Positions 47,789-57,926 of a DNA stretch of 64,000 bases are shown one piece after another. The notes under the pieces are model-generated. The model did not search any database. It was not told the origin of the DNA and saw nothing but the letters and a program-made list of their open reading frames with translations. Source of the DNA: Moniliophthora roreri (lineage: Eukaryota; Basidiomycota; Agaricomycetes; Agaricales; Marasmiaceae); NCBI GenBank assembly GCA_001466705.2, contig LATX02000244.1, positions 248,001 through 312,000 on the forward strand, written 5' to 3'. The number at the start of each line of letters is the position of its first letter. Within the stretch, counting starts at the first letter, position 1. Both the position numbers and the translations under genes were made by a program.

Positions 47789-49308
47789 TTAATATTTGTG
47801 GTCTTGTTGCTCCAGATCGTCCGTTCGACTTATACTCTCCGATCGTGACGACGAGGTGCGTTCCGCCCTAAAAGTCCCCGGATCCCTTGCATCTGCGTCA
47901 TGTCGAATAGCGGTAACCTTAGGCCTGGTCATTTCTACACTTTTACCAATGCTGATGCGCACAGTAATCAGTGTAGGAACAATACCCTAAGTTTAATTAG
48001 TTAGCATCAGGAATCGAATGATCCAAGATTTCAACGTACGGCCATTAAGATGGCGATCGGGGTGAGATCAATGGGAATGCCTATCTTACTGGTACTTTCA
48101 GCAAGAACGACATGCACGATGAGGGTAATGGGATACAGCATTCCAGATTCGAATCTAGAAGAAACATATATCAATGGTGCTTTCATATGTCTCTCGTAAG
48201 AGATGGGAGGCGTACATGACTGAAGCAAGGGATTTGTAATTTCTGTCAATTGCGTGGACTTGGCTTTGCAGAAATGTACGAGCTTCTCTAGCCATCCACC
48301 AGATTCTCCCAGCTAGACGAGGCGGAGTAAGCTTTGACATAGGATTCAGGTCTATAGACAACGGTACACACCCAGAAGGAGAGTTAGAAACCCGTTCACT
48401 CCAGCATTCGCACAGTAGTAACCGATCTGAAGCCGGCTACCCACTGAGAAAAGCTCCCAATTCGAGTCACTTTCCAGATTGGAAGATTGCGCCTTCACTT
48501 TCATGGAGGTTGCTACGACACCGAGAGCTAAAATGATGTGAGTAAGAATTGGAAGTAGGATGTCAGAGTCTGTACCATTGGTAGCGAGTGAGATGAATAC
48601 GAGAGGGACGAGGATTGCTTTCCTGGATCCATAGAGAATATGGCACCGGTAAATCTGTCAATGTGATCAGTGAAACCGACATTGGCATGTACAGAAGGAC
48701 CGACAAGAATGGCATCAGCGATGCAGCTGTTTTGGTTTTAGACTTCATTGAAATCTTGAAGTGAATCAATATGCTTACTTTGCTATAATGTAGCATAAAC
48801 CTGTCAAGGTCCTAAACAGTAATTTCCGTAAGTCTCACCATTTCGCTATTCTCAAATCCATGACACTTACAGCATAGCTGTCTGAGAGCTACCACCGGTC
48901 GTATAAGCAATGAGGGGGCCGAAATCCTGAGTCCTGACTGCGTCATAGTAGAAGACAGCATCCACAATGTAATTAGATGCTCTGGTCAATGCCCCAAGGT
49001 TTGCAATGAGAAATACGGCCGAAGTCCATGCCAAGTGGAGTTTCTTGTTGATGTCACGCCGATTCATGAGGAAATATGTGGAAAGGCCAAACAGTAACGC
49101 GTAGAAACCTTGGTCGCCAGGTTGAGCGATCCCGAAAACAAGTAAGTGTCTCCGACTCACCGGCGACAAAAAGTGTTAGCTTTTGAAAATCATCAGCTCA
49201 AGAAGGAATAGCTAAGAACTCAAAACTCACGCCGAATGTAGCCGCCGGCCCTATGATGACGTTCTGAACAGAGAAGATGTCGGAATACGTGATACTGCTA
49301 GTAGCCAT
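47789..49308 (-). CDS. Seven-span membrane protein, copy C
   Basis: Starts MATSSITYSDIFSVQNVIIG, then the micro-exon (49161-49179, LTLFVAG), GFYALLFGLSTYFLMNRRD, KKLHLAWTSAVFLIANLGAL, RASNYIVDAVFYYDAVRTQD, a short exon LTGLCYIIA, a 22-nt exon N-C-I-A-D-A-I-L, and RCHILYGSRKAILVPLVFIS. Then ALGVVATSMKVKAQSSNL, LQIGYYCANAGVNGFLTLLL, AGRIWWMAREARTFLQ, LESGMLYPITLIVHVVLAES, KIGIPIDLTPIAILMA, GIVPTLITVRISIGKSVEM and a polar tail ending QQDHKY. The assembled frame is intact. TATA (TATAAAGC, 49341-49348 on the minus strand) is about 35 bp upstream. Divergent from the peptide gene at 49999. Confidence 0.78.
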
Positions 49309-49998
49309 GAGTTCTGAGTGAAGTAGAAACTCCGAGGGGTGCTTTATAGGCTTTAGTAGTTCCACAGGAATACTCCCAATTCTGCAGGATCCACATATCA
49401 TGATGTACACGTGTACGGGCATAGAATTCAAGGAACTGCTGACTTTTAAACGCATCGCCATTCAAACGACAAAGACAAAACGTACCTAGCGACGTCCTTT
49501 GCGCAGCGCATCAGAGATCGTAGAGCATACGAACTGCAGTGGATGTAACAGGGGCTATGGTTTCTCGGATACCATGATGATCGCACTATACAGTTGCGCA
49601 TTCGAATGGAGAAAATATTCGACGTGTCATTCATCTACCAGGGTGGCGTCCTACTAATCCGGATATTAGAATGAGCACATCTTTAAGCTGAAACCACTCC
49701 ATCTATGCAGCGAGGAGGCAGTTGAGACCAAAAACCCGGATATTAGAATGAGCACATCTTTAAGCTGAAACCACTCCATCTGTGCAGCGGAGAGGCAGTT
49801 GAGACCAAAACTTTCTTTTGAAACGAATTATAGACGTTATTTATTTTCGTTTAGAATCATAATCACCTCCCGCAACACGTAGCGTGATGGACAGCGGTTC
49901 TAACTCCATAGTTGTAAGCTCGCAAGGATTGATAAGAATGCCAGAAAATCCAAACACTCAACGATTTCCCCAAAATTTACCAAGCACACCGACGAACG
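49309..49998. other. Divergent intergenic region C / peptide 49999
   Basis: 690 bp containing the TATA of gene C and the 77-bp tandem duplication at 49659-49811. No other feature. Confidence 0.5.
49659..49811. repeat. Tandem duplication, 77-bp unit, two copies
   Basis: CCGGATATTAGAATGAGCAC begins both copies (49659 and 49736), and both end GTTGAGACCAAAA. Only a few differences (ATCTATGCAGCGAGGAGG versus ATCTGTGCAGCGGAGAGG), so it is recent. It lies in the shared promoter space of gene C and its peptide gene. Confidence 0.95.
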
Positions 49999-50274
49999 AT
50001 GCGTGTTTCTCTTGGCCTTGGTTTTCTCCTCGCCATCCTAGGTACAGCTGCAGTGCCTATTTCGCATAATCCTAGTAATCAAAACCCTCGCGTCGGCATG
50101 GTGAAAATCGGACAGGGAGAACCACCAAAGGCACGTAGTATTTCATCCGCTTTCTTCGAGAGGACCTGACCGACTGACATTCCGCCAATCTATCAGATAT
50201 ATGGCCGTAGCTATTGTCGCCGGGAAGGATGGGGATTCGTTTGTATGAGACCTACGTACCGCCCACGGAAATGA
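49999..50274 (+). CDS. Small secreted cysteine peptide precursor paired with membrane gene C
   Basis: Exons 49999-50130 and 50197-50274 encode 69 residues. Signal peptide MRVSLGLGFLLAILGTAAVP, spacer ISHNPSNQNPRVGMVKIGQG. The last exon, IYGRSYCRREGWGFVCMRPT, has two Cys (C-x8-C) and a basic end. The intron would use a GC donor (AAG|GCACGT) with acceptor TATCAG; paralogues have GT at this exact place, so this is either a GC-AG intron or a sign of early decay. The arrangement relative to gene C is the same head-to-head one as in the other pairs. Confidence 0.5.
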
Positions 50275-50678
50275 AGCGACAACTCTGAATACATACCTAG
50301 AGGATACTTTCCATAGTGATGTAATATAAGCGGTTGAGAAAGCGAACTATTGAGAATATGAAGCTTTGGGATTTCCGCCACAAAAGAAAAAGGGATTGAG
50401 CAGTGACAGGGTCACACTGTGACGTACCCACTCAAGGAATATTGTCCCACGGATTGTTTGAAGTTGTATCAACAGGCAAGGACTCCCGTCGTCGAGCAGC
50501 CCAACAAAATTTCAAGCATCGTTGCCGTTAAGAGGCCTGGTGAGTCCATTTACGCCTCTAGTTTCCTCGAATCTATGTCCATTCGACGGAGAACGAAATA
50601 TTGCATCGAATGATACTCATTTCATTGGTGGATTCAAAATACTGACTTTGGATGTGCTTGTCGCAGGAACTACATACG
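50275..50678. other. RPS7 upstream region
   Basis: Promoter and probably a 5' UTR intron of RPS7 (acceptor-like GTCGCAG at 50660-50665). A 64-codon frame at 50419 has no recognisable features. Confidence 0.45.
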
Positions 50679-51377
50679 ATGTCGGTCAACAACAAAATCC
50701 TCCGTACCGCCAATGCACCCACTACTCCTCCCGATGAAACCGAAGTCAGTGTTGCACAGGCATTAATTGACCTCGAAAACAACGTTCCAGAGCTCAAGGC
50801 TGAATTACGTCCTCTGCAAATCTCCGCTGCTCGGGAGGTCGATGTCCGCGGTGGAAAGAAGGCGATCGTTATCTTCGTTCCTGTTCCCCAGCTGAAAGCT
50901 TTCCACAAGGTTCAGCAAAGGTGCGTAGTGCGAATTATCTGAATCGACGCGATATTGATTACCTTGCGATTTACAGACTGACCCGTGAATTGGAAAAGAA
51001 ATTCTCAGACAGACACGTCGTCTTCGTTGCTCAACGTCGCATGCTCCGCAAACCCTCCAAGCACTCCCGTGTCAAGCAAAAGCGACCCCGTTCCAGGACT
51101 CTCACCAGCGTCCACGAAAAGATTCTCGAGGATTTGGTTTTCCCTACGGAAATTGTTGGAAAGAGGACGAGAGTGGCTGTTGATGGGTCCAAGCTTTTGA
51201 GGGTGTACGTGTCGATCTCGGTTCTCAATCCTCATCATATCTCATTTGTTCTGTAGTTTCCTCGACTCCAAGGACGCAAACGTCCTCGAATATAAACTTG
51301 ACTCCTTCTCCTCCGTCTACCGTCGTCTCACAGGGAAGGAGGTCGTCTTCGAGTTCCCCGTTGTTGCACAGGAGTAG
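50679..51377 (+). CDS. RPS7: 40S ribosomal protein S7 (eS7)
   Basis: Small ribosomal subunit protein. Three coding exons with GT-AG introns at about 50922 and 51205. Landmarks: [135 protein letters not shown], stop 51375-51377. Full length, no defects, C-biased codons. A truncated copy of its 3' end is at 54741-54905. Confidence 0.97.
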
Positions 51378-51744
51378 ATTGTACATCATGCTGCTATGTT
51401 ATGACCTTGCTTTTCCTCTCAAAATATGATACATGCATGCATGGCGTACATCAGTACCTCGGCCACGAGCCGCATTCTGGTTTAGCCAATGGATTGTCCT
51501 ACGCGGAGCGGTGAATGCCTGCAGCTCAGAATGGTACACAATTCCGATGGAGTTATTGGAGGTGGTCTCCTCGGCTTCTCATACACGAGCACACAATCTT
51601 CCGCTTGACGAGCGAGTCTTAGAAAGCGCCTTGTGCTGCACTTAAACAGAAGGAAACCCAGTTCGTGAGTAGGGCAATTTCTACGTATTTGTTGGCAGAT
51701 GCTACTCGACTACAGCAACCTGATTATAACCACTACTATCTGTA
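51378..51744. other. 3' flank of RPS7 and of the minus-strand peptide gene
   Basis: Convergent 3' ends. Part of this stretch is repeated in degenerate form at about 54905-55050. Confidence 0.5.
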
Positions 51745-52080
51745 CTACCACCGGCAAGGAACACATTCGCGCGCTTCGGAGCAACATAAATTTTGAATGT
51801 CCTTCTATAGCCAGCTTAGATCGCTACAAATTAAAAGAGGAAGAAATATACATACGGATCCCTGACTATCCCTTACAATCAGAGCGCCGTTCTAAATATT
51901 AAATATGCGCCATAAACCAGAGTACGGGGAGAAAAAAAGGCCGATGTCATTCACCGTAAGCGCCCCACTGTCAATGACAGAAGTTCCGCCCTGTGAGGTA
52001 GCTGATGCATAAGCGCAGCGGAAAAGGTACGATGTTGTCATGAAGAAATTCAAAAACGACCCTGAGAGCGAAAAGTGCAT
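51745..52080 (-). CDS. Small secreted four-cysteine peptide precursor paired with membrane gene D
   Basis: Read on the minus strand, exons 52080-51955, 51891-51856 and 51804-51745 join in phase 0 to give 73 residues. N-terminus MHFSLSGSFLNFFMTTSYLF then RCAYASA is a signal peptide. The middle exon adds NGALIVRDSQGS. The last exon, KDIQNLCCSEARECVPCRW, ends the protein with a C-C-x5-C-x2-C pattern, the tightest version of the motif seen in the 41210 and 47100 products. The start codon context ATGCACTTTTC is shared with both. An alternative without the middle exon also stays in frame. Divergent from gene D. Confidence 0.6.
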
Positions 52081-52346
52081 TATGTAGGTGTTGCGGAAAT
52101 TGGTGGGGGGGGGGGTTTCTTTTCAGGTGAAATGCCACTGCATTCTTATGATTGTTTTCGTTGGGCAGAGTATTACTCGAAAGAGTTGGAATGAAGGAAC
52201 TTGGTTGGGGAAAGTTTTAGCTTGGCTCTAGCCCGCGGGCGCGAGCGGTTGAAGTGGTGGCGCGACATTGCGGTAATCGTCAAGCCTACTGGTAGTAAGG
52301 GTAATCAATACGATTTGGAGATGTCGCTTCTGTTGTGATCGGATTA
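52081..52346. other. Upstream flank of the minus-strand peptide gene
   Basis: Contains a G homopolymer (about 52105-52115) and a segment (TGCCACTGCATTCTTATGATTG, near 52132) repeated in degenerate form at about 55491. Confidence 0.5.
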
Positions 52347-52737
52347 GGGCCTGTTTGGTGGCGCCGGGAAGGAACCATGCCAAAATTGAGCCGTACGGCT
52401 GGTCCAGTTTTGAATGCACCGTGTCTGGGTGAAAAAAGTTGTGTTTGGCGGCACCGTTCTCTTCCGTCACAACCCAGTTCACGCCCCCTCGTGAGTCCAA
52501 CTTGAATGTGAGTCGTTATCCCTCACATTCATTTCCCTCTTTTACCACATTCACGTACAACGTTTATTACTACCTCAATTCCAGACATCTTGACGTAGGG
52601 GGGGCTGCAAAAAGTCTGTCAATGATGAAATTTGCGTTGTGCATTGGTTTTGTGTGCGGAAAAAGCTGCAGATGGGGCGGATGAGTGATAAGCGGTGAGT
52701 CTGCGGGATCCCAGTCCTGGTGCCACCAAACAGGCCC
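52347..52737. mobile_element. MITE with PIF/Harbinger-like ends and TTA target duplication (391 bp)
   Basis: Left end GGGCCTGTTTGGTGGCGCC and right end (inverted) GGGCCTGTTTGGTGGCACC differ at one base. The element is flanked on both sides by TTA (52344-52346 and 52738-52740), the 3-bp target duplication typical of PIF/Harbinger. GGSCCTGTTTGG-type termini are also characteristic of that superfamily. No transposase frame inside. It is inserted between the minus-strand peptide gene and membrane gene D. Confidence 0.85.
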
Positions 52738-53086
52738 TTATTCTTGCTGGGCCATTGGAACGTTCTCGAGCTCGAGATCTCATCCTGGGAATGTTTATGA
52801 ACACCTATGTCACGTGAATTTTGCGCCCTTGACACTCAACGTTCACGCCTATCGACGTTTGACTAGAAATTACCGCTCCAATCGGTCATCTATCATGGAC
52901 TGACAAGTTGGACACAAGCCTGACGCATTAGGTCCCACCATCAACACGAAGTTCAATACACTTGACTACGTTCATTTTACCCTTCAAGGCTAATGCATTT
53001 ATGATTTGTTTATGTTGACACTTCAAATGTCTCTTTCAATTCAAGTGCGGAAGTGCGATATTCAAGTGGATTATTGCGACCAGTAC

Positions 53087-53102
53087 CGAGGTCGTATAAA
53101 TA
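53087..53102 (+). promoter_or_regulatory. TATA box region of gene D
   Basis: CGAGGTCGTATAAATA, with TATAAATA at 53095-53102, 48 bp before the ATG. The first 14 bases are identical to the element upstream of gene B. Confidence 0.6.
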
Positions 53103-53149
53103 CATATGCTCGAGGCTCACTAACAGGGTTGGTTATCACTTGGTATGTC

Positions 53150-54685
53150 ATGGCGAGCACATATTCTTCAATCCTCTCGGTTCAAACTGTCATCATAGCA
53201 CCTGCTACTACATTTGGGGTGAGTACTTTGACCTATCTATTCCGTCCAACCCTACTAATCCTTTCCGAACAAGCTTACGCTATTCGTTGCGGGTGAGGCA
53301 AAGGTGTCTGCAACCAGGTGAACTCGGAGATCGCTGAAAATCTATCACTTTCAAGGCTTCTACGCGCTACTATTTGGTCTTTCCACATATTTTTTATGCA
53401 AGCGTCGGAACATCTTCCAAAAGAAACTTCAGCTTGCATGGACAACAACCGTATTTTTCATCTCGAATCTGGGAGCAATCGCCAGGGCATCCAGTTATAT
53501 CATAGATGCTACCGTCGTTTATCAGGCAGTGCAGACTCAAGACTTCGGCCCCCTCAATGCTTATACATCAAACGGTAGCTCTCAGACCATTATTATGTGA
53601 GTTGAAAGCTTTTTTGGACGACTTCATACCAGAGTTAACGTATGTTCAACCTAGAGCCTTGACATACGTATGCTATATTCTAGCAAAGTAAATCGGTCAA
53701 TTCTTTTACGACTCCTATGTCTGATAAACTTCGCAAAGCTGCATCGCCGATGCTATCCTAGTAAGCACCCCCGCCATTTAGCCGATGTTCTTACTCACCA
53801 CCTAAATAGATACATCGATGCTATGTTCTCTACACATCAAGAAAGGCCGTCCTCTTCCCTCTTGTGTTCATATCGTTCGCTACAAATAGTACGTATACTA
53901 CTGCTCACTTCACGAACTAGCAATGCTCAAATTACTCAAGCCATAGGCGTTATAGCGACTGGAATGAAACTGAAAGGACAAACTTCAGGTTTACGGCAGT
54001 CAGCAAATTGGGATATATTTGTCCACGGCTATGAACTCCAGATCGGGTACTACTGCGCGAATGCCGCCGTAAACGGTATGCTCACTTTGATTCTGGGTGC
54101 GTATATAGCTGTTGCTTGCTTGTGCTTTCACAAATATCAACGCTTCTCACTCAGCTGGAAGAATCTGGTGGCTGGGGAGAGAGTCTCGCGCGACCCAATT
54201 CCAAGCTCAAGCTATTGATCAACGGTATCAATTTTTCGCCACGGTCATGTACGTGCCTAGTCTTTTCGTGTGGACCGCTATACCGAAACTTCTTTGCTTT
54301 TACAGCGTTGAATCCGGGATGCTATACCCCATGACTCTCGTAGCGCACGTCGTCCTCACCCAAAAGGTAGACACCATAGGCGTGCCCATCGATCTTACCC
54401 CAATCGCAATTCTTATGGCTGTGAGTTACCACTTTAGCCTTATCCTTCGTGATTTTAAGAGAGGTTTAGGGCATCGCACCAACGTTGATTAATGTACGCA
54501 TAAGCATCGGCAGGAGTGTAGGGACAACGGATTATGGGGATACCGCCCGCGATACGGATTCAGGGCAATATCCGATGAGTTTCAAGATGTCGTCACAACT
54601 GGAGAGTATAAGAACAGAGGATTTAGAACGGCAAGAGCACAGATATTCACAGGTAAACATTTGTCGTTTTTTCTCCGAATCATAG
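53150..54685 (+). CDS. Seven-span membrane protein, copy D
   Basis: The only family member on the plus strand. Exon 1 (53150-53218) MASTYSSILSVQTVIIAPAT, micro-exon 53274-53292 (LTLFVAG), then GFYALLFGLSTYFLCKRRNI, KKLQLAWTTTVFFISNLGAI, ASSYIIDATVVYQAVQTQDF, ALTYVCYILA, the 22-nt exon N-C-I-A-D-A-I-L, and HRCYVLYTSRKAVLFPLVFI. Then AIGVIATGMKLKGQTSGL, LQIGYYCANAAVNGMLTLIL, AGRIWWLGRESRATQFQAQA, VESGMLYPMTLVAHVVLTQK, IGVPIDLTPIAILMA, GIAPTLINVRISIGRSVGTT and a polar tail (SFKMSSQLESIRTEDLERQE) ending at TAG 54683-54685. Frame intact. Divergent from the peptide gene at 52080. Confidence 0.78.
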
Positions 54686-54740
54686 TCGCACTAATTCCAC
54701 CAAATTTCATTTACGTTACAAAGTACTCCTCTTAATTAGG

Positions 54741-54990
54741 TGTCAGGAAGCGGGGCCGTCGCTGAAAGGACGTCGGTGTCCTTGAATACAAACCCAACTC
54801 CTCCGTCTACTGCCACCTTCCGGAGAAGGACCTTGTCTACGAGTCCTCTGTTGCCGCACACCGTGCTGCTATGATATGCCATATTTTTCCTCCACGATGC
54901 GATAGCATGCATAGCATACATCAGTGTTCGCACTCAAGAAATTCTCGTTCCCGATGGAAGAGACATACGCAATTCCAGGCTCGTCTCATA
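54741..54990 (+). pseudogene. Truncated duplicate of the RPS7 3' end
   Basis: GTGTCCTTGAATACAAACCC..CTCCTCCGTCTAC corresponds to RPS7 codons for [13 protein letters not shown], and CGAGTCCTCTGTTGCCGCAC to the last codons (FEFPVVAQ). The following 3' flank (GCATACATCAGT, CAATTCCAG..) also matches the RPS7 downstream sequence. No start, no upstream exons. Confidence 0.75.
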
Positions 54991-55299
54991 ACACAAAGCT
55001 CTGAACTACAGATTAGCTTTATCTTAGTCGAGTTTACACTAGCTAGGTTATGCTCTGTGCTACAGTTTCATCCTCTATTGAACGGTGGCTCTCAAATTCC
55101 TACGAGTTGTTTCTGTTGGGCTCCGGGCCCTGGCATGGTAAACAGGCTCGTTTTCTGCAGCACAAAGACCGAGCTTCCTTTTCCAAAGCAATAACAGGTC
55201 TGCAGGTAATACGCATCCTTTGTGTAGTGCCGTTGCTGGTGATCCCTGGTCACATCTTGGACTTCCGCTTATGATATAGATACCATTATTATTGGACAG
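54991..55299. other. Degenerate RPS7/peptide intergenic copy
   Basis: Scattered matches to 51450-51744; no coding potential seen. Confidence 0.4.
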
Positions 55300-55450
55300 G
55301 CGGCAAAGGAAAAAAAAAGAATATGAAACTACTCACCTTACCATCAGTTATGAAAGCTCCGTCTTGCGGAATAGGCAGGCGTATATACGAAAAAGTAAGA
55401 TGCGGTCATGAGCAATCTCAGATCCAGCCTGGGTGAAAGACGCAGTGCGT
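55300..55450 (-). pseudogene. Relict of the minus-strand secreted-peptide gene (start now CTG)
   Basis: On the minus strand CTGCGTCTTTCACCC replaces an ATG start, followed by LRLLMTASYFFVYTPAYSA, comparable to NFFMTTSYLFRCAYASA in the intact gene at 52080. A stop follows soon after. Flanking GCCACTGTATTCTTATGGTC (near 55491) matches GCCACTGCATTCTTATGATT (near 52132), showing segmental duplication together with the RPS7 fragment. Confidence 0.6.
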
Positions 55451-57850
55451 AGGTCGGTCAGTGTTTAGTGGGTTCTTGAGAGGAGATCAAGATGCCACTG
55501 TATTCTTATGGTCTTTTCGTTGACCATCGCGGATTTTGGAGGGAGATCCCGGGCCGCCGAGTTGGCTGAGAATCCGATGGCAGCCAAGCATTCCATCGAC
55601 GTGGTAGAAAGGGAGATCGATACAGCTGAAGACTGATTGAGATGAGATATCGTTTGTTTCCATTTGGATCGGTAATGTTGCACACAAGTATACGTCAATA
55701 CCGTATCTGCGACAGTGACAACTCTATACTTTGCAAGCCGCCTTATCGAGGTCATGGTCGACTGCAAGCACGTCAAATGTTAGGAGCACATTGAATTGAT
55801 TTTCAAAAGGGCTTCACTGGGTATTTTTTAACGAGACTCTTGTGTTAAGTTAAGTGCCTTGCTTCCTGTTAAGATGTGCTGAAATGCTGAGGAACAAAGT
55901 ACGTACCTAGGCCTCAAATCCCGTCTAGAAAGCCATAACAGCATCTCCCCAACTACCGTTCCTTGTTGTATCACCAAAACTACTAAGAAATCTCCCTCGT
56001 GCCAGTGCTCCAGAAATCTGTCGAACACCATGACTACAGACGCGGAATATGAATTGCCTAGGTTGGTTAAATCGTAAACCGCCGTACCTTCGCTCGAATA
56101 CTGATAAGTATCACCATGAAAGCAAAGCACGAGCGGAAACCGGTGCAACCTTGGTCCTTAGACGGGCTGACCAAAATTAGGTCGACGCAACGTAATCTAG
56201 TTGGCCTGATGAAGATAGAGGTCCAACATAGATACCAGCTTGAAACTAATCAAATGAGTCTGTGAGTCTTTGACAGAGGATTGTTGGAGGATCGACTCGG
56301 TGACGATCAGGTCTGAGGGTCGATATCACGGTGGATGTTGTGTAACTGTGTTCTGTGTGGATTGGATTGTCACTGATGGCGTATCGAGAAGTTCGATGTA
56401 GGAGGCGAAACTGCGTGAGAGGTTTGTTCGTTTATTTTTAGCGCAGAATCACGTAACGCTAATGTAATAAGATCAACCGTTCCACGACACTTCCATACAC
56501 TGGAAGTCCAGAAAGTGTCTCCTTTTCTTCGTTCTCTTCTCGTTGGAATCAAGGATGAAGCTTGTACTAAAGCGTCTCTCAAGGTCGGGGCAGAGAAACA
56601 GAAGGATATACAGCAGCTTGACATCAATAGTGATCTGAAGTACACAAGTTTGTACTAGTGGTGCGTGTCTAGCAGTTTTATGTATGGAAATCTAACAATG
56701 CTGAACGGCTATCACTAGTGTGCCAATGTCCCTTACGCGCTCCTTTCTAAGAATACTCACAATCGAGGTCGATACGATTCTCCTGACCGAACACATTCCT
56801 CCGTCAACGCTAGTGTGAGGACAGAGAATCTAGAATGACTGGACGAGGGTTATCAATCGTAGGCAGTCTACTAGTCAAACGGCTCCCGAATCCTGATTGC
56901 TCCATTCTGTTCGTCGTCTACTTAAGTATGTAGTCCAGTTTATTGGGAGGCACTCGACCAACTGATGTGCAGAACTTCCCTCAACTGGTATCTACTCTTC
57001 CGGTGAGTAATTCCGCTCTTGGCTAACCGTGCGAAACTGTTCGCAGCCTCAACTCGACCCTACCTATGTCGCATACCGCAAGACCCTAAACCTTAAAACA
57101 TCGGACGCATCAAGTTTCCTCGACTTCGCCGCTCTTGTTGCACCAGGAGACCAACTACGTGCTTTCCGCGATGATGACGGACAAACCCTTCCTCTGCCAA
57201 TTCATACGTGTGTATAACTCTCGTCGCTAAACCACATCTTACACCACTAAGGATCAGATCATGATCTAGCTTCGACGGCCGTTGATTCGTGTCTTTTGTC
57301 TCCCAAACTCTTTTTTTCAAGCCCTCGATACAACCTGCTTTCCCTACTTGAAGCCGCAGGACCTTGGCTTGCTGCAGCCTGCTCAATCTTTGTTGACTTT
57401 GAATGCTTTTTCCCGGGTTCAAAGAGGCCTTCCAATACATTGATTCAACAACAGCGGCAGGAGTTGGTTCTGATGATATTTGTAACGGAAGCTTGCGCCC
57501 TTCCATTTCATTTCCAGTGTAATGCACGCGGTTTTGACCGGCTTGGTGCTTGCATCTTTCCGTGTTGTGGACGGTCCTTCCCAGCCATCCGTACAACAAT
57601 GATACATCAGTACCTGAACACACGCTGCATACAGCATTCCGATTCACAAGCGCGGTTTGGACCGTCTTTAGACATCGCTGACCGTATTATCCGCTACCGC
57701 CCATTGACCATCAAGTTGATCTGTTCTTTCATGTATAGTTTCTTGCGGAATGTACGCCACGATAGAAGTGACCCTCGATATCATAGTTCCGTTCGAGCGG
57801 ACTACCACCGGCTGCAGCAAGTTCCGAAAAAAGGTTCGACGGCATGAGCG
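55451..57850. other. 2.4 kb with anonymous frames and one possible secreted ORF
   Basis: Minus 56645-56370 begins MYFRSLLMSSCCISFCFSAP, signal-peptide-like, with a later RRERRK, but has no relatives here. Plus 57044-57209 contains PQLDPTYVAYRKTLNLKTSD, SSFLDFAALVAPGDQLRAFR between plausible splice sites, perhaps an exon remnant of a longer gene I cannot name. Nothing can be called with confidence. Confidence 0.3.
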
Positions 57851-57858
57851 TATAAAAG
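57851..57858 (+). promoter_or_regulatory. TATA box of peptide gene 57927
   Basis: TATAAAAG, 76 bp before the ATG. Confidence 0.6.
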
Positions 57859-57926
57859 GTCTTCAGGGAGCCAACATCAGCATTCTCACCACCCTAAGCT
57901 TCAAGTTCTTAGTTCTGAGTTCCTAA

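Noticed and set aside
9605..54685. Genes A-D as STE3-type mating pheromone receptors with CaaX pheromone genes
   Set aside because: The membrane proteins do not show STE3 sequence landmarks, and none of the neighbouring peptides ends in a CaaX box; they have signal peptides and internal or terminal Cys pairs instead.
57296..57847. 183-codon plus frame
   Set aside because: Overlaps exon-like segments in another frame and a minus-strand frame of similar length; no domain, no signal peptide, inconsistent composition.
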